Of a DNA stretch of 64,000 bases, positions 32,547 to 42,115 are shown in pieces. A model generated the notes under the pieces. The model did no database searches. It saw nothing but the letters and a program-made list of their open reading frames with translations, and had not been told where the DNA came from. Numbering within the stretch: position 1 is the first letter of the stretch; every line of letters begins with the position of its first letter. The position numbers were made by a program, and so were the translations under genes. The stretch comes from Lachnospiraceae bacterium (GTDB lineage Bacteria > Bacillota > Clostridia > Lachnospirales > Lachnospiraceae), in contig SVDH01000001.1 in the NCBI GenBank assembly GCA_015057865.1, positions 1 to 64,000 of the forward strand, given 5' to 3'.

Positions 32547-34762
32547 GCGATAACAGAGATTTTGAAGATATGAGAGAATTGTTTGAAAAAGACGGTCTTC
32601 AGGCACCGGAGAGCCTGTCGGCAGAGGAGATGAAAAAGAAACTTCTGGCGGCTGGCGCAGAAACCGGGACGGAGCATGCAACGGAACCGGCAGGTCCCGG
32701 CAAACCGCGCCGCCGCTATGTCTGGGGCAGCATTGGCGCAGCAGCGGCGTGTGTCGTGGCGGTCATCGTGGCAGGTAATACGGTGATCAGTCCGCTCGGA
32801 AGCCTTTTTGCGGGAAGCGAGGCGGCCCAGTACGGTGAAATGGCAGCAGGAGATGCGTCAGGAGACGGAAGTGAGGGAGCAGGCAGCCCGGGAAGCGGTA
32901 GCAGTGCAGGCGAGGCTGGTGCCATCGCAGAAGCCGGTGGAACGCTTGATGAGAAAACCGGCATGCTTTCTTTCTCAAGTTATGCGGAACTCGAAGGAAA
33001 AGTCAGTCAAATGGTTCCGGAAGAAGAGGAGATCATCGATTATGAGACGGAAGTCTACGATGAGGCGCCGGGGCTTGGATTGTTTGCAGGAAACGGAGCT
33101 GCCGCGAGTAAAGACACGGAGATTGCGGCAGAAGAGGCGCCAATGGCAGGTGCCGAAGCGGATGCAGAGACAGGAGCCGGGGAAGCGGTTGACAGCGTAA
33201 TAGACCCTTCTTCCGATACCTACACCCAGGTACAGGGCGTTGACGAGGCGGATATTGTAAAAACCGATGACAAATACATTTATTATACGGATACATACAA
33301 CGATGCGATCTATATCATCGAGGCAAACAACGGGAAAACAAAGCCGGTCGGTATGATCGAGGCACGCGCAGATGAGCCGGTGATCAACGACTTCTATCTG
33401 TATGGAGACACGCTGGTCTCGATCGGATATGAATGGGATGATAAAACAGATCGTGAACTGACGACAGCCGTGATCTATGATATTTCCGACCGCTCGAATC
33501 CGGTGAAGATCAATACGTATCAGCAAAGTGGTTATCTGGTCTCCACCCGCATGGTTGGTAAATATCTGTATCTTGTGACAGACTATTCATTTTACAGCTA
33601 CGGAGATGACCGCTATATTCCATACGTGACCGGTGAAAACGGATATGACCGGATGGATATCGCAGACATCTGCGCGTTTCCGGATCAGGAAATGCCAGAG
33701 TACATCATCGCAGGCTCTGTAGATGTCATGTCCGGCGCACAGCTGAAAACCAAAGCAAAAGCGGTGCTTGGCGGCTCCCAGGATATTTACTGCAATACGG
33801 AAAACCTGTTTGTCGCGGGCTTTAACTACAGATATTACGGCGGATATGATTATTATGTAGAGGATGAGGCATATCTGCTTGATGACGGAACAGAGATATC
33901 CGACGGTGATGTGATCGTGGAGTCCGATGATGTGGCGGAAGCAGAGACAGATATGACTGCGCCGCAGCAGGGCACGCGGATCCTCAAGGTTTCCTTAAAC
34001 GATGGGCAGATCCGGTTTGAAGCAAGTGGCATGGTAGAAGGCTATATCGATAATCAGTTTTCGATGGATGAGCGGAACGGCTATCTTCGTGTCGCAACGA
34101 CGTCATCCGATGCGCATGGCTATGACATCAACAACTTGTTTGTACTGGATGAGAACTTAAAACAGGTCGGCGAAGTGACTGGGTTTGCGAAAAACGAGCA
34201 CGTCGAAGCGGTGCGTTACATCGGTGAAAAAGCATATGTGATCACGTATGAACAGACCGATCCGCTGTTTGTCATTGACGTATCGGACCCGACGGCACCG
34301 AAGATCGAAGGCAGCGTCAAGATCGACGGATTTTCCACGCTGCTCGTGCCGACAGATGAAAACACATTATTCGGCATTGGCTATGCGACAGCCACGACCC
34401 GATTCGGAGAAGTGCAGGAAGGCGTCAAACTTGTTACATTTGACATCAGCGATCCGTCACAGCCAAAGGTCAATGACGCAAAAGAATTCCTGAACACCTA
34501 CAGCGAAGTACAGTACAACCATAAGGCGCTTTTGAAAAACGCGGAGGCAGACTATTACGCCATTCCATACAACCAGTATGACGACGAAGGGTATTATTTT
34601 GAGCACGGCGGCGTTCTGGTCGTTCGGATCAAAAACGGAAAGATCCAGGTGTTGAAGGATTATCAGGATATGGATACCACGATCCGACGCTGCGTATTCA
34701 TCGGGGATTATATCTACACGATCGACGACGAGGATCAGGTCGGAAGCTTTCTGATGAAGTGA
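32543..34762 (+). CDS. Membrane-anchored beta-propeller protein, probable sigma-factor partner
   Basis: The 739-residue protein has a cytoplasmic head of about 55 residues, one transmembrane helix (about 57-80), an acidic Gly/Ser/Glu-rich linker to about 215, then a secreted beta-propeller of the C-terminal propeller family (TQVQGVDEADIVKTDDKYIYY, ISDRSNPVKINTYQQSGYLVSTRM, FVIDVSDPTAPKIEGSVKIDGFS). The overlap with the ECF gene implies co-regulation. I infer that the head holds the sigma factor and the propeller senses something outside; the head has no zinc anti-sigma motif, so this is not certain. Confidence 0.75.
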   Translation: MSDNRDFEDMRELFEKDGLQAPESLSAEEMKKKLLAAGAETGTEHATEPAGPGKPRRRYVWGSIGAAAACVVAVIVAGNTVISPLGSLFAGSEAAQYGEMAAGDASGDGSEGAGSPGSGSSAGEAGAIAEAGGTLDEKTGMLSFSSYAELEGKVSQMVPEEEEIIDYETEVYDEAPGLGLFAGNGAAASKDTEIAAEEAPMAGAEADAETGAGEAVDSVIDPSSDTYTQVQGVDEADIVKTDDKYIYYTDTYNDAIYIIEANNGKTKPVGMIEARADEPVINDFYLYGDTLVSIGYEWDDKTDRELTTAVIYDISDRSNPVKINTYQQSGYLVSTRMVGKYLYLVTDYSFYSYGDDRYIPYVTGENGYDRMDIADICAFPDQEMPEYIIAGSVDVMSGAQLKTKAKAVLGGSQDIYCNTENLFVAGFNYRYYGGYDYYVEDEAYLLDDGTEISDGDVIVESDDVAEAETDMTAPQQGTRILKVSLNDGQIRFEASGMVEGYIDNQFSMDERNGYLRVATTSSDAHGYDINNLFVLDENLKQVGEVTGFAKNEHVEAVRYIGEKAYVITYEQTDPLFVIDVSDPTAPKIEGSVKIDGFSTLLVPTDENTLFGIGYATATTRFGEVQEGVKLVTFDISDPSQPKVNDAKEFLNTYSEVQYNHKALLKNAEADYYAIPYNQYDDEGYYFEHGGVLVVRIKNGKIQVLKDYQDMDTTIRRCVFIGDYIYTIDDEDQVGSFLMK

Positions 34763-34773
34763 GTGTATGTTTT

Positions 34774-34802
34774 TTGAATAAATCACGCTGGCGTGATAAA
34801 AT
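34774..34802 (+). promoter_or_regulatory. Promoter TTGAAT-N17-TAAAAT with palindromic operator in the spacer
   Basis: -35 at 34774-34779, -10 at 34797-34802. The spacer holds a perfect palindrome TCACGCTGGCGTGA (34783-34796), well placed for a repressor of the gene at 34865. Confidence 0.6.
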
Positions 34803-34864
34803 ATAGGAGGCCATGAAGCGCGAATACGGCGAGCCGAAGATATGAGGCAGAGAGGACATCGAAT

Positions 34865-35497
34865 ATGAGTTTTTTGAATACCAGCAACCAGCTGTTTAAA
34901 AATCCGTTTAAGAAGGATCCGATGGAAAAGATGAAGCTGAAGCCGGAGCCTGTCGTGCATAAGGCGCTTCCGGTCAGTGATTTCACCAAACGTCTGGCGT
35001 CGGAGCTTGGGACAATGATGTCTGCGAACGGCATGCTGGAGGCGAAAGAGGTTACGGGAAAGGATCTCTATCCGAAGGTGGTAAAAGAGAACCACGATGC
35101 GCTGATGAAGAGTCCTCAGTTTAAGGGGATGCGGGTGAGCAAAGAACGGTTTACCTATTTCCTTGGTGTTAACTTTTTCTGCCTCGGCGTGATCCATCAT
35201 CATTGGGAAACCGAGCTTGGAAAGAAGTCTGACCGGTTTACCAAAGAGGATACGGATCAGATGAACCGTGCCGTACAGAAGAAACGGGACAACTATGCGC
35301 TTGCATTTGAATATCTGGGACAGAAGCCGAAGTCAGAATATGGACATGCGCTGGCGAAGCTGTTGAACGATCTGTCTGACAAAGCAAACGCAATGTCAGC
35401 AGGAAAGATGACATCTGACCAGGAGTACAGCAGAGCGTATGCGAAGCTTTTGTTTCAGGCTGGATACGCCGCAGATGAAGCCGCACACGCAGAGTAA
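34865..35497 (+). CDS. Conserved-looking protein of unknown function
   Basis: This 210-residue protein is not one I recognise. It is mainly helical and basic, with no signal peptide or membrane helix. The N-terminus is FLNTSNQLFKNPFKKDPMEK; a central YFLGVNFFCLGVIHHHWETELGKK carries three adjacent His that might bind a metal. The C-terminus repeats tyrosine/alanine helices (YSRAYAKLLFQAGYAADEAAHAE). It has its own promoter with a palindromic operator. The hydroxyacid dehydrogenase starts 40 bases later and may be read with it. Confidence 0.7.
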   Translation: MSFLNTSNQLFKNPFKKDPMEKMKLKPEPVVHKALPVSDFTKRLASELGTMMSANGMLEAKEVTGKDLYPKVVKENHDALMKSPQFKGMRVSKERFTYFLGVNFFCLGVIHHHWETELGKKSDRFTKEDTDQMNRAVQKKRDNYALAFEYLGQKPKSEYGHALAKLLNDLSDKANAMSAGKMTSDQEYSRAYAKLLFQAGYAADEAAHAE

Positions 35498-35537
35498 GAC
35501 TGGATAGCTGAAGAAGCATCAGAAAAGGAGATCAAAC

Positions 35538-36494
35538 ATGAAAATTGTGGCATTGGATGCATATGCTTCTAACCCGGGAGACATCAGTTGGGACGAAATG
35601 AGAGGATTGGGAGAGCTTGTTCTTTACGACCGGACACAGCCGGAAGAGGTGATTGGACGGATCGGTGATGCAGAGGCGATCCTGACAAATAAAGTGAAGA
35701 TCTCGGATGAGATCATGACGGCCTGCCCGAATCTGAAATATATCGGCGTTCTGGCGACCGGATACAATATCATTGATGTGGAAGCTGCGAGACGGCACGG
35801 CATCACAGTCACGAACATTCCGGCTTACAGTACGGATTCCGTGGCGCAGTTTACATTTGCGTTGTTATTGGAGATCTGTCATCGCGTCGGACATCACAGC
35901 GAAGAAGTCAAAAAAGGTCACTGGACAACCAACCCGGATTTCTGTTTCTGGGACGGGTCACTGATCGAGCTGGCAGGAAAGAAGCTTGGTATTATCGGCT
36001 TTGGGACGATCGGTCAGAAAGCTGCCCGTATAGCAGAAGCTTTTGGTATGGAGATCCTTGCATATGCAAGGCATCCGAAAAAAGAGCTTGAAAGTGCGCA
36101 TTGTCATTATGTGACACTCGACGAGCTGCTGGCAGAAAGCGATGTCATTTCTTTGCATTGCCCGCAAACCGCGGAAAACGCAGGTATGATCTGCCAGGAA
36201 AGCATTGCCAAAATGAAGGACGGCGTGATTCTGATCAACACGGCACGCGGCGGCCTGATCAATGAGCAGGACGTAGCAGACGCGCTGGCAGCAGGAAAAC
36301 TTGCAGCGTATGGCGCGGATGCTGCGATCGCAGAACCGATCAATGCGGATAATCCGCTCCTGACAGCACCGAACTGCTTCCTGACACCGCATATCGCGTG
36401 GGCGCCGTATGAAGCGCGTGTTCGTCTGATGGATATCTCGATCGAGAACCTGCGCGCATGGCAGCAGGGCATGCCACAGAACGTGGTGAGTTAA
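35538..36494 (+). CDS. D-2-hydroxyacid dehydrogenase (glycerate/hydroxypyruvate type)
   Basis: The 318-residue protein has the family NAD motif LGIIGFGTIGQKAARIAEAFG and catalytic Arg in NTARGGLI, Glu in DAAIAEPI and His in LTPHIAWAP. The N-terminal substrate domain has GVLATGYNIIDVEAARRHGI. It reduces a 2-oxoacid to the D-hydroxyacid with NADH; hydroxypyruvate reductase (HprA-like) is the closest match by pattern, but the substrate is unproved. Ribosome site AAAAGGAG. Confidence 0.88.
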   Translation: MKIVALDAYASNPGDISWDEMRGLGELVLYDRTQPEEVIGRIGDAEAILTNKVKISDEIMTACPNLKYIGVLATGYNIIDVEAARRHGITVTNIPAYSTDSVAQFTFALLLEICHRVGHHSEEVKKGHWTTNPDFCFWDGSLIELAGKKLGIIGFGTIGQKAARIAEAFGMEILAYARHPKKELESAHCHYVTLDELLAESDVISLHCPQTAENAGMICQESIAKMKDGVILINTARGGLINEQDVADALAAGKLAAYGADAAIAEPINADNPLLTAPNCFLTPHIAWAPYEARVRLMDISIENLRAWQQGMPQNVVS

Positions 36495-36509
36495 AAAGAA
36501 TCTTTCGAA

Positions 36510-36534
36510 AAAGGGGGCGTTTGCCCCCTTTTTT
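36510..36534. terminator. Bidirectional terminator shared by convergent genes
   Basis: Stem AAAGGGGGC (36510-36518) and GCCCCCTTT (36523-36531), loop GTTT, with T-runs on both strands. It overlaps the stop codon of the ABC exporter by two bases. Confidence 0.88.
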
Positions 36535-38377
36535 AAGCGCCTTCCAGGAATGCGCCGGTCTGACGATCCCAGAGATGTGCGTATTCGCCGCCTTTTTCGA
36601 TAAGCTCCTGATGCGTGCCATCTTCGGAAATGCCGCCGTCGGCCAGGACGATGATGCGGTCGAGGGAGGCGACGGTAGAGAGACGGTGCGCGACAACAAG
36701 TGACGTACGCCCGCGCATCAGGTTGACAAGTGCATCCTGTACCAGTTTTTCGGACTCGGAATCGAGTGCGCTGGTGGCTTCGTCTAAGATCAGGATCGGT
36801 GCGTCTGCCAGGATGGCACGCGCAATCGCGACACGCTGGCGCTGTCCGCCGGAGAGTTTGATGCCGCGCTCGCCAACAAGAGTGTCGAATCCCTGCGGCA
36901 GTTTCTCGATGAATTCCAATGCATTTGCCTGAGCGGCAGCAGTGCGGATCTCTTCTTCTGTTGCATCCGGTCTGCCGTAAGCGATGTTTTCGCGGATCGA
37001 GCGGTGGAACAGAAGTGCTTCCTGCGGCACATAGGCGACCTGCCGGCGCAGGGACTGCTGCGTGCAGTGAGAAATATTCTGCCCGTCGATACAGATGCTT
37101 CCCTCCTGAATGTCGGAGAGGCGAAGCAGGAGCTTGGTCAGCGTGGTCTTGCCGGTGCCGGAGCGGCCGACTAAGCCGATGCGCTGGCCTGCCGGGATGT
37201 GCAGGTTGAAATCGCAAAAGACATCCTGCGTTTTGCGGACATCAGATTCTGCGGAATCCGTTTTGGCTGCTGTTGCATCGTCATAGCGGAATTCCAGGTG
37301 TTCGATCGAGATGTCTCCTTTTGTCACAGTCAGCGGATTTGCGTCGGGCAGATCGGCGACGAGGGTCGGTTCATCCAGGATCTGCGTCATGTCAGCAGCA
37401 TCGCCGAAGGCGCGGTTCAAGCGCTGCATGGTGGAATTGATCATGTTAAAGCGCATGGTCAGCTGGTAGGTGTAGGTAAACATCATGATCAGCGTGCCTG
37501 CTGAAATGCCGAACCATGCGTTGCCGCCCGCGATGAAGATCGTCACGGCGATCATGATGACGACAATGATCGCAGCAGAGATCGAACCGACGAGTGTAGA
37601 GGCACGCATCCGCTTCGAATCGGAGCGGACCACACGAAGGTTGGCATTGTGGAACAGTCCACGCTCATAATCTTCTTTTCCATAGGTTTTTACGGCAAGG
37701 ATATTTGTTACCGCATCGGAGAGCTCGCCGGAGAGGTCGTTCTGGGATGCGGCGGCCTGCGCGTTCAGCGGCAGGATCTTTTTATACATTAAATACGCAA
37801 CGAGCGTATAGATCACGAGCATGACAAAGAGGATCCCGACATACAGCGGAACCGGTTTGATCAGCATGACGATGATCATGATGACCGATACGATCAGCGG
37901 CAGGATCGAATAGATCCAGAGCTCCATCAGCTGGGTGTAGGCATTCATGAATTTTGTAGTCTGGCTGACAAGGGATCCGCCGAACCGGTCGGAATGGAAT
38001 GTCATTGACTGGTTCGAGAGCGTATCAAAGCAGTTTGTCGCAAGATCATAGTTTGCGTTGATCTCTGCCTTCCAGCAGGCGTAGTCCTGCAGCTTCGAGC
38101 AGAACTGACCGACAGCATTTACAATGATCAGCGCAGCGATATAGGGGCCGAAGACTGTGAAGACATTTTCGGCAGTCACGCCGCCTTCTGTCACGCGGTC
38201 GACGATCTTACCAAAGTAGTAGCTGTTTGCATAGGTCAAAAGCACCACGTAGCCGATCGTTGAGATCAGGCCGAGCAGAAAGATCCAGGGCTGTGTTTTG
38301 GTCACGGCCCAGAAATAGTGCAGGGTGCGTTTAGCGGTAGAATACTTTTTCCGGCGTGCGGATCGTTTCGTTTGCAT
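36533..38377 (-). CDS. ABC exporter, fused membrane and ATPase domains
   Basis: The 614-residue half-transporter has six membrane helices in residues about 30-330. The ATPase domain carries Walker A GRSGTGKTT, signature LSGGQRQR, Walker B ILILDEATSALD and the H-loop VVAHRLSTV. It belongs to the MsbA/BmrA type, which export drugs, lipids or peptides as homo- or heterodimers. It is alone, so a homodimer, or a partner elsewhere, is implied. Start supported by AAGGAAAGG on the minus strand. Confidence 0.9.
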   Translation of the reverse strand: MQTKRSARRKKYSTAKRTLHYFWAVTKTQPWIFLLGLISTIGYVVLLTYANSYYFGKIVDRVTEGGVTAENVFTVFGPYIAALIIVNAVGQFCSKLQDYACWKAEINANYDLATNCFDTLSNQSMTFHSDRFGGSLVSQTTKFMNAYTQLMELWIYSILPLIVSVIMIIVMLIKPVPLYVGILFVMLVIYTLVAYLMYKKILPLNAQAAASQNDLSGELSDAVTNILAVKTYGKEDYERGLFHNANLRVVRSDSKRMRASTLVGSISAAIIVVIMIAVTIFIAGGNAWFGISAGTLIMMFTYTYQLTMRFNMINSTMQRLNRAFGDAADMTQILDEPTLVADLPDANPLTVTKGDISIEHLEFRYDDATAAKTDSAESDVRKTQDVFCDFNLHIPAGQRIGLVGRSGTGKTTLTKLLLRLSDIQEGSICIDGQNISHCTQQSLRRQVAYVPQEALLFHRSIRENIAYGRPDATEEEIRTAAAQANALEFIEKLPQGFDTLVGERGIKLSGGQRQRVAIARAILADAPILILDEATSALDSESEKLVQDALVNLMRGRTSLVVAHRLSTVASLDRIIVLADGGISEDGTHQELIEKGGEYAHLWDRQTGAFLEGA

Positions 38378-38562
38378 GGGAAACCTTTCCTTATATATAA
38401 AAATGCAATATGTGATCGTGTTATTTGCAGGATTATCATAGCGAAAGACAGAAAGGATTGCAACTTTACAATTCCGTGGAAAAAATTTCCTTCTTATTTT
38501 ATAATATTCTATAAAGACAAGTCGTTTTTAAGGGACTATATTAGCATCAGGAGCAAATTGTC

Positions 38563-38952
38563 ATGATGACATTTGAGGAGTTTGTGCAAATTACAGAAGA
38601 GGAGCTGGCAGAGCTGCCGGACTATGTGCACGATGAGTTAAATGGCGGTGTGCTGGCAGACCCGAACGTGTATCTTCATCCGGGCCGGCTGGCCGACGAC
38701 CTGTATATATTCGGAACATACTCGAATGATGCGATGGGAAAAACCATTGTGCTTTACTATGGGTCGTTCATGGCAACAATGGGACATTGTAGTGATGAGA
38801 CGATCCGCGCGCAGATCAGAGAAACACTGCGGCATGAGTTCCGACATCATCTGGAGACGCGGGCCGGCATGTTTGGTGCAGGCACACTGATCGAGGAAGA
38901 CGCTGAGCATATGCGCAAATATTATATGCAGCACGCGCGGCGGAATGAGTGA
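38563..38952 (+). CDS. Small zincin-like metallopeptidase
   Basis: The 129-residue protein carries the HExxH zinc motif in LRHEFRHHLE, with a downstream Glu (EEDAEHMRKYY) that may be the third ligand. This fits the short zincin family of possible acid metallo-peptidases of unknown substrate. No signal peptide, so it is cytoplasmic. A second ATG follows the first directly. It is divergent from the ABC exporter. Confidence 0.75.
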   Translation: MMTFEEFVQITEEELAELPDYVHDELNGGVLADPNVYLHPGRLADDLYIFGTYSNDAMGKTIVLYYGSFMATMGHCSDETIRAQIRETLRHEFRHHLETRAGMFGAGTLIEEDAEHMRKYYMQHARRNE

Positions 38953-39261
38953 TTCATATGCCTATACATATATTCGGTATTTGAATAGCAGAGATAATAA
39001 AGTACAGGTATAATGATAATGTCGAGCAGATTGTTAATTGTTTGACAAAAAGAACATATTATCCAACATATAAGGCTATTTGTATATAGAAAAGTGCACT
39101 TTTGCACTTCAACTTAGTGAAGAATATGGTAAAATGAAGGCACAACTTTCAGTAGTGCTTATAAAAATAAGTTTTTGTTGTGAAACTGGAGAGATTGTTT
39201 TAAAATAAGTACAATTTCCTAAATTGAAGCTGCAGACTGGAGTTATGAAAGGAGAGGGGTT
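38953..39261 (+). other. Leader and promoter region of the ech-hyp operon
   Basis: This 309-base AT-rich gap has no gene. It holds the promoter at 39102-39130 with an overlapping inverted repeat, leaving a leader of about 125 bases before echA. I see no strong terminator or known riboswitch in that leader. Confidence 0.6.
39092..39130 (+). promoter_or_regulatory. Promoter TTGCAC-N17-TATGGT with inverted repeat over the -35
   Basis: -35 at 39102-39107, -10 at 39125-39130. The inverted repeat AAGTGC-N6-GCACTT (39092-39109) covers the -35 and would suit a redox or metabolite-sensing repressor of the hydrogenase operon. Confidence 0.6.
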
Positions 39262-41193
39262 ATGCAGGTTGTTCCATTCTTAATCTGCTTTCCGATGGTG
39301 ATCGCATTATTGATGTTCATTATCCGCGCGGATAAGGTTCGAAATGTGATCGCATATCTGGGAGCGGTCATTACCATGGCACTTGTAGGGCTTTTGGTAG
39401 TGCAGTGGATTCAGGGCGGCTGCGCCGCAATGGATCTGTATGTTGAGACGGAGATCGTTGACCATATCATTCTGGTTGGTGACCTGATTGTTATGGTTGT
39501 CATTCTGATCTACTGTATCAAGTATCGGCGTTTTCTTATCAGCTTGCTTTCGATCGTACCGACGATCATCGTTGCGTATGTCGAGCTGGCCGGACCGAAG
39601 ATGACACCGATGGCACACATCCACGTAGATCATCTGTCAATTCTGATGTGCCTGATCGTGGCAGTTGTCGGCGGATTGATCATCATTTATTCCATGGGCT
39701 ATATGAAGGGCTACCATGAGCATCACAAAGATGTGCAGGACCGCCGTCATTATTTCTTCATGGTAGAGTTTCTGTTCACAGGAGCGATGATGGGATTTGT
39801 CATGACAGACAGCCTGTTCTGGCTGATCCTGTTCTGGGAGATCACCAGCCTGTCTTCTTTCCTTCTGATCAGTTATACACGTACAGAAGAAGCGATGACA
39901 AACGCGTTCCGCGCTCTGTGGATGAACTTAGTCGGTGGTGTTGCGCTTTCCATCGGTGTTGTTCTGATGGCAATGGCAACTGCTTATCCGTCACTGCAGG
40001 GCCTGATCTGGATGGGTCAGATGGACGGCGGACAGTCTGTCATCACACTGACCATCGCGTTTATGGCGTTTGCGTCATTGACAAAATCCGCGCAGATGCC
40101 GTTCTCGACTTGGCTGATGGGTGCGATGGTAGCACCGACACCGTCTTCTGCATTGCTTCACAGTGCGACGATGGTTAAAGCAGGTATCTATATCCTGTTC
40201 CGCCTGGCTCCGGCCATGAGCGGTACAGCAACCGGTCACATGATTGCGATCATCGGTGGATTTACATTCTTCACCGCATCTGTTATGGCGATCTCTCAGA
40301 CCGATGCGAAAAAAGTACTGGCGCTTTCCACCATTTCCAACCTGGGACTGATGGTTGCCTGCGCAGGTGTAGGCCAGCCGGAAGCGATCTGGGCAGGTAT
40401 CTTCCTGATGATCTTCCACGCTGTTTCCAAGTCTCTTCTGTTCCTGGATGTGGGCGCGACAGAAAACAGCACACACAGCAGAGATATCGAGAGCTTCCAC
40501 GGACTTCTGTACCGTGCGCCGAAGCTTGCGATCTACATGTTCATCGGTATCGTCGGTATGTTCCTTGCACCGTTTGGTATGCTCATTTCCAAGTGGGCGG
40601 CACTGCGTGCAGTGATCGATGGCAACAACCTTCTGCTGATCATCTTCATCGTATTCGGTAGTGCGACGACCGCATTCTACTGGACGAAATGGCTTGGCAA
40701 GCTGATCAGCCAGCCGTATCGTGACGCTGACGTCAGCAAGAAGATCAACGATGTGACCAAGGGCGATGAGAACATCTCGATCGGCATCCATGCGGTTCTG
40801 ATGGTAGCGCTTTGCGTGCTCTTCCCGGTTCTTTCCATCTTCTTTGTAGATCCGCTCCTGGTTGAGCAGTTCGGACAGGCGACACAGGCGTTGCCGACAG
40901 GATTGCTCTATATCCTGATCTTTACGGTCTGCCTGGTATTCCTTGTACCGTTTATCGCAAGAAGCGCAGGAAAGAATACCGACAAGTCCATGAAGATGTC
41001 CTATATGAATGGTATCAATACCGGAGCAAATACTGAATTCGTAGATGCTCTTGGCAACCCGAAACAGCTTGAACTGGCGAACTCCTACTTCGTAAATGCA
41101 GCAGGACTCAAACGCTGGATGGCTCCATGTCAGATGATTGCGCTTGTCGTTCTGATCATCATGATGAGTATCGTGTTAGGGGGTGTTGTCTGA
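39262..41193 (+). CDS. echA: Ech hydrogenase subunit A, ion-pumping membrane subunit
   Basis: The 643-residue NuoL/MrpA-type protein has about 16 membrane helices. The proton-channel core is visible as LFWLILFWEITSLSSFLLISYTRTEEAMTNAFRALWMNLVGG and KSAQMPFSTWLMGAMVAPTPSSALLHSATMVKAGIYILFRL. It carries the Na+ or H+ translocation coupled to electron transfer. It is first in the order A-B-C-D-E-F known from Methanosarcina Ech; its stop overlaps the start of echB. Gene assignment rests on this order and on the small number of subunits. Confidence 0.88.
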   Translation: MQVVPFLICFPMVIALLMFIIRADKVRNVIAYLGAVITMALVGLLVVQWIQGGCAAMDLYVETEIVDHIILVGDLIVMVVILIYCIKYRRFLISLLSIVPTIIVAYVELAGPKMTPMAHIHVDHLSILMCLIVAVVGGLIIIYSMGYMKGYHEHHKDVQDRRHYFFMVEFLFTGAMMGFVMTDSLFWLILFWEITSLSSFLLISYTRTEEAMTNAFRALWMNLVGGVALSIGVVLMAMATAYPSLQGLIWMGQMDGGQSVITLTIAFMAFASLTKSAQMPFSTWLMGAMVAPTPSSALLHSATMVKAGIYILFRLAPAMSGTATGHMIAIIGGFTFFTASVMAISQTDAKKVLALSTISNLGLMVACAGVGQPEAIWAGIFLMIFHAVSKSLLFLDVGATENSTHSRDIESFHGLLYRAPKLAIYMFIGIVGMFLAPFGMLISKWAALRAVIDGNNLLLIIFIVFGSATTAFYWTKWLGKLISQPYRDADVSKKINDVTKGDENISIGIHAVLMVALCVLFPVLSIFFVDPLLVEQFGQATQALPTGLLYILIFTVCLVFLVPFIARSAGKNTDKSMKMSYMNGINTGANTEFVDALGNPKQLELANSYFVNAAGLKRWMAPCQMIALVVLIIMMSIVLGGVV

Positions 41194-42083
41194 TGATGGG
41201 TATTAATCCAATGATTTTCAAAATTGTCGGCATCGTATTCTTTATCGTACTGGCGCCCTTTATCGGCGGTTTCCTGGAAGGTCTGGACCGTAAGATCTCT
41301 GCAAGAATGCAGGGACGTGTCGGCCCGCCGATCCGTCAGCCGTTCTACGATGTCAGAAAGCTGTTAAGCAAAGAAAAGATTTTTGTAAACAAGGCACAGG
41401 GCTTCCTGCTGGCAAGCTATCTGGTACTGATGGTCTTCTCGGGCGCGATGCTGTTTGGCGGATATGACATCCTGCTTTGCGTATTTGTTTTGTCCACGGC
41501 AGCAGCATTCCTGTATTTTGCGGCAAGCGTAACAAGCTCACCGTACAGCTCCATCGGTGCAACCCGTGAGCTGATCCAGATGATGGCATACGAGCCGGCA
41601 GTGCTCTTAACCTGCGTTGGCTTCTATCTGGTAAGAGGATCCTTTAACGTGCAGACCATCGTACAGGGACCGATCGCAACGATTCTGTATCTGCCGGGAT
41701 TCTTTGTGGCATTTGTATTTATCATGACCATCAAGATGCGGAAGTCACCGTTTGATATTTCGACTTCCCACCATATGCATCAGGAGATCGTAAAAGGTAT
41801 CACCACAGATATGGGTGCCCGCAACATGGCGATCTTCCAGATCACAGAGTGGTATGAGAATGTATTCCTGCTTGGTATTGTTGCAATGTTCTTCCTGAAC
41901 AAAAATCCGTGGAGTCTTTTGGCAGCGATCATCGCGATCCTGGTTGTATACTTCATCGAGATCGTAATCGACAACACCAACGCACGTATCACGGCTGATC
42001 ATATGCTGAAGCTGACCTGGATCGTGACCGGTGTAACAGCCGGCCTGAATCTGGTAGTTCTGATGCTGATCCGTCTGTTCTAA
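41193..42083 (+). CDS. echB: Ech hydrogenase subunit B, NuoH-like membrane anchor
   Basis: The protein has 296 residues and eight membrane helices. GGFLEGLDRKISARMQGRVGPPIRQPFYDVRKL is the NuoH/HycD quinone-loop signature; PYEPAVLL-like MAYEPAVLLTCVGFYL and the acidic VVYFIEIVIDNTNARIT follow. It links the hydrophilic arm to the pump. I choose ATG 41193, which overlaps the echA stop and has TAGGGGG upstream; ATG 41196 is equally possible. Confidence 0.9.
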   Translation: MMGINPMIFKIVGIVFFIVLAPFIGGFLEGLDRKISARMQGRVGPPIRQPFYDVRKLLSKEKIFVNKAQGFLLASYLVLMVFSGAMLFGGYDILLCVFVLSTAAAFLYFAASVTSSPYSSIGATRELIQMMAYEPAVLLTCVGFYLVRGSFNVQTIVQGPIATILYLPGFFVAFVFIMTIKMRKSPFDISTSHHMHQEIVKGITTDMGARNMAIFQITEWYENVFLLGIVAMFFLNKNPWSLLAAIIAILVVYFIEIVIDNTNARITADHMLKLTWIVTGVTAGLNLVVLMLIRLF

Positions 42084-42115
42084 TTGACCGGTTTAATGAT
42101 AGTGGAGGTAAGATA

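Noticed and set aside
34813-34842. Ten-codon ORF (MKREYGEPKI) upstream of the gene at 34865
   Set aside because: The AGGAGG is only two bases from the ATG, too close for initiation, and nothing else supports it.
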